Shown piece after piece: positions 8,636 to 16,555 of a stretch of DNA of 64,000 bases. Position numbers and translations under genes: made by a program. A model generated the notes under the pieces. The model made no database searches and was not told the DNA's origin. It saw only the letters and a list, made by a program, of their open reading frames with translations. The DNA lies in NCBI GenBank assembly GCA_029261855.1, contig JAJDAN010000089.1, positions 124,001 to 188,000 on the forward strand. The letters are read 5' to 3'. This DNA is from Deltaproteobacteria bacterium. Its GTDB lineage: Bacteria; Myxococcota_A; UBA9160; UBA4427. Position 1 is the first letter of the stretch; each line of letters starts with the position of its first letter.

Positions 8636-8798
8636 GGATCTGCGGCTCCTCCACCTCTTGCTCTGCCTTGTGTGTCGACCCGCGTTCTTCGTTCTCGCGG
8701 GGTCGAGAGAGTACCGCGCGAGTCGCCGCCACCCATCGCCGGAACGATCTTCTAGGTTAGAGTTCCGGCTCCGCTTACCGTGCAAGGCGTGAATCCCG

Positions 8799-10007
8799 AT
8801 GGCGATCCCGCTGTCCGCGAATGCTCCCCTGCTCCTCGTCGGGTTCCACGGCGGAATCAGGCGCGCCCTGGCCTCCCTGGATCGCCCGGCCTGCGCGCTG
8901 ATGCCGCGCGGCCTCGAACGGCGCGGCAGTGAGATTCTCGAAGCGAGTCGCGAGGTGGATCTGCACGGGCCACTCATCGCCATCGAGGAGGCCGCGCGTG
9001 ACATGCTCGGCGACCGGCGACCCGCCGCCGTCGTCGCCCTGGCGGAACGTACGGTGGTCGATGCCGCCCATCTGCGCGTCGTCTTCGGCGTGCCCGGTAA
9101 CTCCCCGGCAACGGCGCTCGCCTGCGCGGACAAGGTCGAGATGAAGCGCGCCATGGATCGCGCCGGCGTGCCCGTCGCGCCCTGGCGCGAAGTGGGACCT
9201 GACACGCGGGCGGCCGATCTGGTCACAGGCCTGGGCCTGCCACTCGTGCTGAAGCCCCGGCGCGACTCGGGTGGGCGCGGTCAGAGGCGCCTGGAAGATG
9301 CCGCCGGGGTCGAGGCGGCCCTGGCGGAGCTCGTCCGGGACGGCGCCTTCGGCGAAGGCTACGGCTGGCTCGCCGAGGGTTGGATCCGGGGCGTCGAGAT
9401 GAGCGTCGAAAGCTTCGTCCACGCCGGTCGTCCGCTGTTCGCGAACCCGACGGAATACATGGTCGCGAGGCACGCGAGCATCCTGCCCGCGCCCATCCCC
9501 GACGACGAATGGACCGAGCTGCGCGCCTTTGCGACAGGCGCCATCGCGGCCGCGGGCGTCGAGCGGGGGCTCACGCATCTGGAGCTGTTCCGCACCGAAG
9601 CAGGGCCGGTGTTCGGCGAGCTCGCCTCGCGACCGCCCGGCGGACGCCTGATGACGCTGCTACGACGCGCCTGGAACTTCGACCCCTGGGAGGCCCTGCT
9701 TCGCCTCGAGCTGGGCGAGCGAGTCGCGTTCCCGGAACAGGCGCGGCGCACCGCCGGCGCCTGGTTGCTGCACCCGGGCGCCGGTCACGTCGTCGCACTG
9801 CGCGGCGCCGAGGAGGCGCGCGCCGTGCCCCACATCCGGCGCGTCGCCCTCAAGGTCGAGGCCGGTGACACCATCCCCGAGCGCCTCGGGTCGGGGCAGG
9901 ACGTAGGCGCCCTCTATGCGGAAGGTCCCGATCGAGACTGCGTGGCGAACGCGCTCCACGCCGCCCACTCGCGAATCGACTTCGAGATGGCCCATGCGAC
10001 GCCCTAG
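8799..10007 (+). CDS. ATP-grasp domain protein (carbamoyl-phosphate synthase/biotin carboxylase-like)
   Basis: A 402-residue protein. The N-terminal region (1-95) resembles a degenerate nucleotide fold, then comes a canonical ATP-grasp core: LACADKVEMKRAMDRAGVPVAP (about 107-128), PLVLKPRRDSGGRGQRRL near 150, GVEMSVESFV near 200, and the metal-binding HLELFRTEAGPVFGELASRPPGG near 262-285. The C-terminal 110 residues form a cap as in carboxylate-amine ligases of the PurK/BtrJ kind. The carboxylate and amine substrates are unknown. A TAGAGT -10-like hexamer lies at 8758-8763. It is followed after 32 bp by the DUF899 gene. Confidence 0.8.
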   Translation: MAIPLSANAPLLLVGFHGGIRRALASLDRPACALMPRGLERRGSEILEASREVDLHGPLIAIEEAARDMLGDRRPAAVVALAERTVVDAAHLRVVFGVPGNSPATALACADKVEMKRAMDRAGVPVAPWREVGPDTRAADLVTGLGLPLVLKPRRDSGGRGQRRLEDAAGVEAALAELVRDGAFGEGYGWLAEGWIRGVEMSVESFVHAGRPLFANPTEYMVARHASILPAPIPDDEWTELRAFATGAIAAAGVERGLTHLELFRTEAGPVFGELASRPPGGRLMTLLRRAWNFDPWEALLRLELGERVAFPEQARRTAGAWLLHPGAGHVVALRGAEEARAVPHIRRVALKVEAGDTIPERLGSGQDVGALYAEGPDRDCVANALHAAHSRIDFEMAHATP

Positions 10008-10039
10008 GCTATGGCGTCTTCGTCCTGGGAGGAGAGTCC

Positions 10040-10723
10040 ATGCCCGAATCCACGCCCGCGCGACCTGAGATCGTCTCCGAGGAGGAATGGCGGCAGTCCC
10101 TCGAGAGCCTTCGGATCGAAGAAAAGGCGCTCACCCGGCGCCTCGACGAGCTGAATGCGAAACGCCGACGACTTCCGATGGTCCTCGTGGACAAGAACTA
10201 CGTGTTCCTCGGGAGCGATGGCGAGACGAGTCTGCTCGACCTGTTCGACGGGCGCCGGCAGCTCATCATCTACCACTTCATGTTCGCTGCGGACTGGGAC
10301 GAAGGCTGCCGCGGCTGCTCGTGGGTCGTCGATGCCATGTCGCATCCCGCTCATCTCAACGCCCGGGACACATCGCTCGCGATCGTATCCCGCGCACCTC
10401 TCGAGAAGCTGCACGGCTATCGAGACCGGATGGGTTGGTCACTTCCCTGGTACTCGTCGTCCAACAGTGACTTCAACCTCCACATGGGCGTCACCGTCGA
10501 CGGCGAGGAATGGCACGGCGTGAGTGTCTTCCTGAGGAGCGGCGCCAACATCTACCGGACCTACTTCACGGGAGACCGGGGAGTCGAACACCTCGGAAGT
10601 CACTGGACCTACCTCGACCTGACTCCGTACGGCCGCCAGGAAGCCTGGGAGGATTCGCCGCCGGGCTGGCCTCAGACCGGGCCGTACGACTGGATCCAGC
10701 GCCACGACGACTACTCGTCCTAG
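10040..10723 (+). CDS. DUF899-family thioredoxin-like protein
   Basis: A 227-residue protein of the DUF899 family, a thioredoxin-fold group related to AhpC/TSA. Diagnostic segments are the N-terminal helix EEEWRQSLESL, KNYVFLGSDGETSLLDLFDGR, IIYHFMFAADWDEGCRGCSW with a CxxC pair at Cys90 and Cys93, and the C-terminal region with YLDLTPYGRQEAWEDSP. It has no signal peptide. The family's biochemical role is not established; a thiol-redox activity is likely from the CxxC. The ATG has GGAGGAGAG upstream. It follows the ATP-grasp gene, and a repeat pair begins 46 bp after its stop. Confidence 0.88.
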   Translation: MPESTPARPEIVSEEEWRQSLESLRIEEKALTRRLDELNAKRRRLPMVLVDKNYVFLGSDGETSLLDLFDGRRQLIIYHFMFAADWDEGCRGCSWVVDAMSHPAHLNARDTSLAIVSRAPLEKLHGYRDRMGWSLPWYSSSNSDFNLHMGVTVDGEEWHGVSVFLRSGANIYRTYFTGDRGVEHLGSHWTYLDLTPYGRQEAWEDSPPGWPQTGPYDWIQRHDDYSS

Positions 10724-10769
10724 GCGTCCCGGGCGTCCTGGGCGCAGGTGCGGCAAAGGGCCGCAGCCG

Positions 10770-10846
10770 CTAGCTGGCGAAGCCGTAGGCTTCGCTTGCG
10801 ACGGAAGCCGAAGTTCCAGGACTCCGTCTTGGGTCGGCCTCCTGGC
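10770..10846. repeat. CTAG-bounded repeat, type 1 (copy A)
   Basis: A second copy of the 75-bp element seen at 4607-4681. It begins CTAGCTGGCGAAG and contains the perfect hairpin GCGAAGCC-GTA-GGCTTCGC. The second hairpin of copy C is degraded here. It directly abuts the type 2 repeat, making a composite of about 286 bp that fills the gap between two convergent genes. No gene is credible in this gap (10724-11051). Confidence 0.7.
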
Positions 10847-11055
10847 CCAATGCGTATTGGCTTGGCTTCGCGCGCGGGTAGTTCCGGGTAGAACCCTTCG
10901 GAACTGGCTTCGCGAGCCGATGCGACTGGAACAGGAGAACCTCACTGGCGTGAGATCCTGTCGGCAGTCTCCGGATGCCGCGCGGGCCGCCCTGTCGCGG
11001 GCTCCCGGCCGCGCATTGGAGTCGCGCCCGGATCCGCATGACGGATCAGGGCTAG
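10842..11055 (-). repeat. CTAG-bounded repeat, type 2 (copy A)
   Basis: A 214-bp element that, reversed, matches 28475-28690 at roughly nine-tenths of positions by eye. It contains a GATCCG/CGGATC hairpin and a GTTCCG/CGGAAC hairpin. Its CTAG end at 11052-11055 carries the TAG stop of the transglutaminase-like gene. The other end has lost one terminal CTAG base (CTGGCCC). An open frame runs through both copies, but most codon differences between the copies change the amino acid, so I treat it as non-coding. Confidence 0.75.
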
Positions 11056-11771
11056 CTCGCCGTTTCCGTCTCGACATCCCGGTCGAAGTCGGCTTCGGGG
11101 CCGAACGCACTGCCCGAGTCGTCGCGGTCGAAGCGGAGCGACGGGTACTTCGCGGCGAAGGTCGTCCGCATGGCGTCGAGCGGGACATCGCTGAACTCGC
11201 CGCGCTCGTGGAGGTACTCCATGTGCTTGCGCCCTTCGAGGTCGTAGGCGTGGTAGAGCGAGTCGTTCTCTCCGTCGAAGTCGAGGGGGAGGAAGCCGAA
11301 CTTCTCGCACAGCTCGATGTTGAAAGCCGGCGTCGCCTTCACCCACTGACCACCTTCTCCGCACAGGATCGACGTGTAGCCGTGCCAGTAGAAGACCTCC
11401 GTCTGCATGTGCTCACGCATGCGCGCGGTCGACAGGTGGTTTCGGACGTCCGCGAAGCCCAGACGGGCCGGAACCCCGACGGCCCGGCACGCGGCGGCAA
11501 GCAGGACGGCCTTCGACACGCACCATCCGCGCCTGGTTTCGAGCGTGGCGCTCGCGCGCAGAGACTCGACATCGACGACCGCGCCGTACGGGTCGTAGCG
11601 AACCTCGTCGCGGACCGCGTAGTAGAGCTGGATCGCCTTGCTCTTCCAGGAACTCGCCCCACTCGCGCGCGCGACCGCGAAGTCTCGGACGGCGGGATGG
11701 TCCGAATCGACCATGGCGGTCGGTTTCAGGAATTCGCGGTGGTTCATGACTTCAGTGGAGGGCTCGACCAT
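11052..11771 (-). CDS. Transglutaminase-like cysteine protease-fold protein
   Basis: A 239-residue protein of the transglutaminase-like superfamily. The catalytic Cys is in RRGWCVSKAVLLAAACRAVGVPARLGF (Cys84), and the His is in VFYWHGYTSI (His130). The usual third residue, an Asp after a Trp-Val strand, is not obvious: the corresponding segment reads WVKATPAFN. No signal peptide is visible, so a cytoplasmic peptidase or amidase role is more likely than cross-linking. It is divergent from the repeat region and lies upstream of nothing on its strand until the DUF899 gene. Its stop is inside the type 2 repeat. Confidence 0.8.
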   Translation of the reverse strand: MVEPSTEVMNHREFLKPTAMVDSDHPAVRDFAVARASGASSWKSKAIQLYYAVRDEVRYDPYGAVVDVESLRASATLETRRGWCVSKAVLLAAACRAVGVPARLGFADVRNHLSTARMREHMQTEVFYWHGYTSILCGEGGQWVKATPAFNIELCEKFGFLPLDFDGENDSLYHAYDLEGRKHMEYLHERGEFSDVPLDAMRTTFAAKYPSLRFDRDDSGSAFGPEADFDRDVETETAS

Positions 11772-11803
11772 CGGTCCACGCTAGCGAACACCGGATACCG
11801 CGC

Positions 11804-12682
11804 TCATTCCCGCGCGCGTCCGCCTTCTGCGAGCGTCTCGAACACGCGCTTCGCAGCCTCGACTCGTTCGAGATACCCGGCGGTGTCGTGGCTGCCGCAG
11901 CGCGCACCGAGCGGAAGTTCGAGACCGCGCCGCGCATGCCGGTTGCCTGCCCCGGTACCGCACAGGTGGATCAAGGCGGCGAGCGCCTGCTTCTGGGCCA
12001 GCGTGGCGCTGCGAATCCCATTGCGCCCGAGGGTGTCCGAGACGGCGCGGTCCAGGAACGCGGAGGTGAGCTCGACGGCGTGGCTCGGAAGCACGCGAAA
12101 GTAGAGCCCGTTGAACCAACAGGACCGCCAGGCGTGCCACGGACCTTCCTCGACGACGACGTGGTCGTGGACGCAGTAGCGCTTGGCCCGCTCGAAGGTG
12201 CCGTCGGTGATCTGGTACATCCCGACCGCGCTCGAGGCCGGGCGATACACGTCGAACGGGTCCGGCCGCCAGGACCAGCGCCAGTAGGTGCGTGCCACGG
12301 GGTTGCCCGACGCTTCCACCTGCGCGATCGCCGCAAGCAGCTCTGGCGACATCAGGTCCGTCGCGTGGCGGCGGAAGAGAGGCGCATACGCGTCCCAGGT
12401 CTGGGACGGTGTCTTGTGGAGCGCGTCGCTCACCGGAAAGAAGAGCTCGGTGGGTTTGCGCACGACCTGATAGATGCCGTTGGCCGCGCCCCACAGCATG
12501 GCAACGAGAACGAGACCGGCGACGACCTGGAGCCACGCCGGTGCGCGCCGAAAGACGCGCCACATCCGCCGTCGCCGCGCCGGGCTCGGCCAGACGCGCC
12601 ACGCAAGGCGCCGGATGCGCCCGCGCCGCCGGGCCTTCCCTTTCCGAGCCTTGCTTCTCCTGGATCGAGCCTGACGCGGCAC
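11804..12682 (-). CDS. Membrane-anchored lytic transglycosylase (SLT domain)
   Basis: A 292-residue protein. A very basic N-terminus (Arg/Lys-rich, residues 1-46) precedes one membrane span (about 48-66), giving an N-in, periplasmic C-terminal domain. The SLT domain starts near 112: LLAAIAQVEASGNP carries the catalytic Glu (about 123), and SSAVGMYQITDGTFERAKRYC matches the 'SSARGLMQI' motif. The active enzyme would cleave peptidoglycan glycan strands to 1,6-anhydromuropeptides. Three cysteines after residue 165 may form disulfides. The start is GTG with a weak ribosome site, and the long basic leader may be shorter in vivo. Confidence 0.8.
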   Translation of the reverse strand: MPRQARSRRSKARKGKARRRGRIRRLAWRVWPSPARRRRMWRVFRRAPAWLQVVAGLVLVAMLWGAANGIYQVVRKPTELFFPVSDALHKTPSQTWDAYAPLFRRHATDLMSPELLAAIAQVEASGNPVARTYWRWSWRPDPFDVYRPASSAVGMYQITDGTFERAKRYCVHDHVVVEEGPWHAWRSCWFNGLYFRVLPSHAVELTSAFLDRAVSDTLGRNGIRSATLAQKQALAALIHLCGTGAGNRHARRGLELPLGARCGSHDTAGYLERVEAAKRVFETLAEGGRARE

Positions 12683-12697
12683 GGGACCCGACTGGCG

Positions 12698-13270
12698 CTA
12701 TTCGCAGGGGTCGAGCCGCAGCGTGACCGTCTCGGGGCCCGGGCCGTCGCCGAAGAGACCGAGCGCGCCCGCCAGACGTTGGACCGCGTACTTGTCCTGG
12801 CGCAGATCGAAGGTCCTGCGGTTCGCGACCGGGTCGTCGACGACGTGCGGGACGACGCAACGCATCTCGCCGCTTCGCAGCAACTGGAGCCGTGCACCGT
12901 CGAGGGTGTTCTGGTCCGCCTTCGCGCGCTTCATCGAAACCCACTCGCTTCCTGCGTGGTCGACGATCCACAGCCGCAAAGCTGCGCCGTCGGGATCGAG
13001 AACGACGACTTCCTCGACTTCCGCCAACGCACCGTAGAGCGCGAGAAATAGGACGAAGGGCGCTGCGACCCCCGCCGCGACCCGCAAGACCCGGGGCGTG
13101 CCGCGGACGAGCAGCGTGGTCGCAATCGCGAAGCATAGGAGCCCCCCGACCAGACCCCGTCCGGGGATCCCGTAGGGACCCGCGTGCCCGAGCGGCACGA
13201 GGAAGGCAGCCAGCCCCGCGCCCAACACGAGCACACCGGCAATCGTCGCGGCGATGGATCGGGGCTGCAC
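12698..13270 (-). CDS. Hypothetical membrane protein with small beta domain
   Basis: A 190-residue protein with three hydrophobic segments in the first 85 residues (about 10-27, 40-55 and 64-84), then a soluble C-terminal domain of about 100 residues. That domain (VVLDPDGAALRLWIVDHAGSEWV, split over two strands, and RTFDLRQDKYAVQRLAGALGLF) faintly recalls the split-barrel of F420/quinone nitroreductase-like proteins. I would not assign a function. GTG start with AGGAGG upstream. It sits seven bases downstream of the hydrolase gene stop on the same strand, so the two are probably cotranscribed. Confidence 0.6.
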   Translation of the reverse strand: MQPRSIAATIAGVLVLGAGLAAFLVPLGHAGPYGIPGRGLVGGLLCFAIATTLLVRGTPRVLRVAAGVAAPFVLFLALYGALAEVEEVVVLDPDGAALRLWIVDHAGSEWVSMKRAKADQNTLDGARLQLLRSGEMRCVVPHVVDDPVANRRTFDLRQDKYAVQRLAGALGLFGDGPGPETVTLRLDPCE

Positions 13271-13277
13271 GTTCCTC

Positions 13278-14375
13278 CTACTTCTTGGATCGCAGCTTCA
13301 GACTGTAGTCGACTGCGAGCCCCGCTTCCGAGACGTACTCGGGCAGCAGGTATTGGGTGAAGCGGACTTCATCGGTCAGGGTCTTCTTGAAGAAGGACGT
13401 GACGTACAGCTTGGTGATGCGCTGCGCCTCCTCGATGGGGATCAAGTCGGGACCACAGCCCTCTTCGACGTTTCCGAGCAGGATCGCGAGGAGCGCCGGC
13501 GGCAGCCCCGCGTCGGCGAGCACGTCGAAGAACAGGCAGATCTCCGTGAACGAGTTGTGCCCTGCCCCGACGATATCCGCCCGGAAGCGGGGGAACCCGG
13601 ACGTCTCCTCGAAGGCGCGCCGGCTGTTGGGCTCGATGGGCGTCGTTTGGTCGAGGGTTCCGCCGAGCACGAAGGTCGGCACGTCGACCGCGGCCAGCAG
13701 CTCGGCCGGGAGTCCTCCAACGGCTGGCGCGATGGGCAGGATCGCAAGGACCCGCTCGTCGCCCGGCACGTCCTGGAAGCCGCTGACCATCGCCAGGGTC
13801 GTGAAGCCGCCGAAGCTGTGGCCGAACACGCCGATGCGGTCCTCGTCGATTCGCCCGTAGAGGGGATCGGCCGGGTCGGCATCGATCGCGAGCATCTCGT
13901 CGATGACGAGCGAGATGTCGAGGGGGCGGTCCTTCGCAGTAAAGGGCTGCGGGTTCGGCAGGATGGCGTCGGCGGCCGTATTCCCCGAGTGATCCGGCGC
14001 TGCGACGATGAAGCCCTGACTCGCCAGGTGCTCCTGCACGAAGATCGACTGGAAGCGGATCCCGGCGTTGCCGTGGGAGAAGACGAGCAGTGGGAACTCA
14101 CCCTGGGCGGCCGGCGGGTTGTCGAGCGCCACGTCCGACTCGATCGACGCGACCAGCAGGTCGTACAGCGAGTACGGCGTCACTCCGTCGTCGACCGCCG
14201 GGTACCAGACGTCAACGAGCAGGCTGCGATCGTCGCGATCGGGATCGACGACCGTGAAGGTCGTGCGCCCGACGGCGTGGGGGCCGAGCTGGTCGGGCGG
14301 ACCGATGGGGCAGGAACTACCCAGGACCGCAACGGAAACGATGGAGAGAACGAGGACCAGGATTCGTCTGCGCAT
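13278..14375 (-). CDS. Exported alpha/beta hydrolase, PAF-acetylhydrolase/dienelactone hydrolase-like
   Basis: A 365-residue protein. It has a basic, hydrophobic signal sequence (1-20) followed by Gly-Ser-Ser-Cys, a possible but imperfect lipobox. The hydrolase domain includes the oxyanion strand LLVFSHGNAG (about 96-105), the nucleophile elbow GHSFGG (Ser187) and a later GAGHNSF with the likely catalytic His. The arrangement with VDVWYP early and a long C-terminal cap matches the platelet-activating-factor acetylhydrolase-like family, so an ester of a lipid or polyester is a reasonable substrate. GGAGG lies seven bases upstream of the ATG. An earlier in-frame ATG at 14543 lacks support. Confidence 0.82.
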   Translation of the reverse strand: MRRRILVLVLSIVSVAVLGSSCPIGPPDQLGPHAVGRTTFTVVDPDRDDRSLLVDVWYPAVDDGVTPYSLYDLLVASIESDVALDNPPAAQGEFPLLVFSHGNAGIRFQSIFVQEHLASQGFIVAAPDHSGNTAADAILPNPQPFTAKDRPLDISLVIDEMLAIDADPADPLYGRIDEDRIGVFGHSFGGFTTLAMVSGFQDVPGDERVLAILPIAPAVGGLPAELLAAVDVPTFVLGGTLDQTTPIEPNSRRAFEETSGFPRFRADIVGAGHNSFTEICLFFDVLADAGLPPALLAILLGNVEEGCGPDLIPIEEAQRITKLYVTSFFKKTLTDEVRFTQYLLPEYVSEAGLAVDYSLKLRSKK

Positions 14376-14545
14376 GAGAGCCTCCAGGGTGCGGCGCGCG
14401 TGGCCCTCCATTCTCCCACAAACCCCCCGTCTGCCGTCAGCAAATTCGAGGGCAGCTGGCGCGCCGGGCCCGGCCGCGCGAGGCGAGCCAGCAAGGCCTA
14501 GAATCCAGGCCGACGCCCGCCCAGCGCCCGCAACGGAGAGCAATC

Positions 14546-15364
14546 ATGACGGCCCAGCCGACCCTGCCGAAGGGCATCGAGATCGTGCCCCGCAAGTTCT
14601 CGTTCCGCGACCTCGATTCCGTCCCGAAGTACTGGTTCGGCGGCAACAAGGGCATCACGCACCTCGAGAACACCTTCTCGATCCTGATCCCGCCGGGAGA
14701 GCGCTTCTTCATCCAGTCCGTGCGCAACTACGCGGACCGGGTGGAAGACCCGGAGTTCGCGAAGCTGGTGCAGGCCTTCATCCAACAGGAAGGTCACCAC
14801 ACCCGGGCGCACCACGACTTCAACCGGCACTTCGCGAGCCACGGGATCGGGGTCGAGCGCGAAGAAGCCTACGCGGCGAGAGTCATGGAGCGGGCAGCCC
14901 GTTGGTTGCCGAAGAAGATCCAGCTCGGGATCACGGTCTTCTTCGAACACCTGACGGCGACCGGCGCGCACATGCTCTTCGCGGCACCGGAGATCGCGCG
15001 CGAGATCCACCCGGAGGCGCTCCGCTTCTGGCGCTGGCACGCTGCCGAGGAGCTCGAGCACAAGGCCGTCGCCTTCGACCTGCTTCGACAGGTCGGTGGC
15101 GGCTACGTCACGCGGATGGTCTCGGCGCTCATCGGGATCCTCTGGTTCGCCCCGGCTTTCGCGATCATGGCGCGTCGGATGATCCGAGAGGATCCGGTGC
15201 CGGCCACCGACGAGATGCGCGCCCAGGCGAAAGCGATCGACGCCCTTGCCCGCAAGCTCCAGACGCCGCTGCTGCTCGCCTACTTCAAGCCGAGCTTCCA
15301 CCCGTGGCAGCAGCGCGACGAGGCATTCCTGGCCGAGTTCTACGCCTCACCCGAGATCGCCTAG
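14546..15364 (+). CDS. Predicted metal-dependent hydrolase (PF10118 type), diiron-like helical protein
   Basis: A 272-residue mostly helical protein. Two acidic His clusters stand out: FIQQEGHHTRAHHDFNRHF (about 76-94) and WHAAEELEHKAVAFDLL (about 159-176). They have the E..H and EExxH spacing of the ferritin-like metal site seen in the PF10118 family. The N-terminal PRKFSFRDL is also typical. The family is often found beside acyl-CoA or sterol metabolism genes and is poorly characterised; an oxygenase or hydrolase role is possible. A hydrophobic segment near 195-210 may associate with membrane. It is convergent with the acyl-CoA dehydrogenase pair. Confidence 0.8.
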   Translation: MTAQPTLPKGIEIVPRKFSFRDLDSVPKYWFGGNKGITHLENTFSILIPPGERFFIQSVRNYADRVEDPEFAKLVQAFIQQEGHHTRAHHDFNRHFASHGIGVEREEAYAARVMERAARWLPKKIQLGITVFFEHLTATGAHMLFAAPEIAREIHPEALRFWRWHAAEELEHKAVAFDLLRQVGGGYVTRMVSALIGILWFAPAFAIMARRMIREDPVPATDEMRAQAKAIDALARKLQTPLLLAYFKPSFHPWQQRDEAFLAEFYASPEIA

Positions 15365-15391
15365 CTTCGGCTCGGTTCGGGCTCGACTTCG

Positions 15392-16528
15392 TCAGATTCC
15401 GATCAGAGTCGCGTAGCGGTCCCGGTGGAAGGCCTGGTTGCCGAAGGTCGCCTCCAGGGCCCGGGCTCGCTTCAGGTACAGACCCGCGTCGAACTCGTCC
15501 GTCATGCCGATACCGCCGTGAATCTGGATCAGCTCGTTCGACATGTGATGCAGGAAGTCGCCGGCCTTGCACTTGGCGAGCGAGCAGAGCTGCGCGACGT
15601 CATCTGATCCGTCGTCGATGGCCTGGAGCGCGGCTTCGACGCAGGAACGCGCCATCTCCATCTCGGTGAACAGACCCGCCGCCCGGTGGCCGAGCGCCTG
15701 GAACGAACCGATCACCTGGCCGAACTGCACCCGGTTCTTGAGATAGTCGAGGGTCATGTCGAAGGACTGCGCGGCCGTACCCAGCATCTCGGCGGCGAGG
15801 CCTGCACGCCCGCGATCCAGGATGGCGTCCAGGACCTCTGCGCCCCGGTCGACTTCGCCCAGGAGCGCGTCGCTCGCCACCTCGACGCCGTCGAAGCCGA
15901 CGCTCGCATAGCCGCGGCTGTCCGCCGTGATCAGGCGCTGACGGCTCAAGCCGCTGGCACCGGCTTCCACGAGAAAGAGGCTGATGCCCGCCGAGTCGCC
16001 GGGGGAGCCGCTCGTGCGAGCCGCCACGACGAACGCATCCGCCGACATGCCCTCGAGCACGTGCAGCTTGTGACCGCGGAGCGCGTAGCCGCTCCCCGTC
16101 TTCTCCGCCGCGAGGGCGGTGCGGGCCGGTGCGTGGCGCGGACCCTCGTCGACCGCCAGGGTCACGGTCGCCGTGCCGTCGGCGATCTTCGGAAGCCAGG
16201 CCTGCTTCTGGTCCTCGCTTCCACCGAGCACCAGCGCGGTCGCTCCGACGAGCCCGGATGCCAGCAGCGGTGACGCCGTGAGCTGGCGTCCCAGCTCTTC
16301 CAGGACGACGCCGAAGGTCAGGTAGCCCATGTCGACTCCGCCGAATTCCTCGGGGACCACGATGCCTGCCCAGCCCATCTCGCCGATGCTCGCCCAGGTC
16401 GCCTTGTCGAAGCCGAACTCGTTGCCGCTGTCGCGCATCTCGCGAAACTTGGCGACGGACGCCTCGTCCCGGGCCCAGGCCTTTGCCTGTTCCTTGAGGA
16501 GGGACTGCTCTTCGGTCAGCGCTGCCAT
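15392..16528 (-). CDS. Acyl-CoA dehydrogenase, short subunit of an adjacent pair
   Basis: A 378-residue flavoprotein of the acyl-CoA dehydrogenase fold: N-terminal helices (1-115), a beta domain with AVDEGPRHAPAR and LHVLEGMSADAFVVAART, and a C-terminal helical domain ending HGGIGMTDEFDAGLYLKRA. No Glu is found at the usual C-terminal catalytic place. The next gene upstream encodes a 406-residue relative, 27 bp away. Adjacent 380/400-residue pairs of this sort form alpha2beta2 enzymes in steroid side-chain oxidation, where a single FAD-site set is made from two genes. That this pair is heteromeric is inference. AGGAGA lies eight bases before the ATG. Confidence 0.85.
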   Translation of the reverse strand: MAALTEEQSLLKEQAKAWARDEASVAKFREMRDSGNEFGFDKATWASIGEMGWAGIVVPEEFGGVDMGYLTFGVVLEELGRQLTASPLLASGLVGATALVLGGSEDQKQAWLPKIADGTATVTLAVDEGPRHAPARTALAAEKTGSGYALRGHKLHVLEGMSADAFVVAARTSGSPGDSAGISLFLVEAGASGLSRQRLITADSRGYASVGFDGVEVASDALLGEVDRGAEVLDAILDRGRAGLAAEMLGTAAQSFDMTLDYLKNRVQFGQVIGSFQALGHRAAGLFTEMEMARSCVEAALQAIDDGSDDVAQLCSLAKCKAGDFLHHMSNELIQIHGGIGMTDEFDAGLYLKRARALEATFGNQAFHRDRYATLIGI

Positions 16529-16555
16529 GGGGTCGTCTCCTGCGGTGCTGCGGGG

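Noticed and set aside
10770-11039. Open frame through the repeat at 10842-11055 (and its counterpart at 28491-28676)
   Set aside because: The two frames look alike because the repeats are alike. About 12 of 15 codon differences change the amino acid, the opposite of what coding constraint gives.
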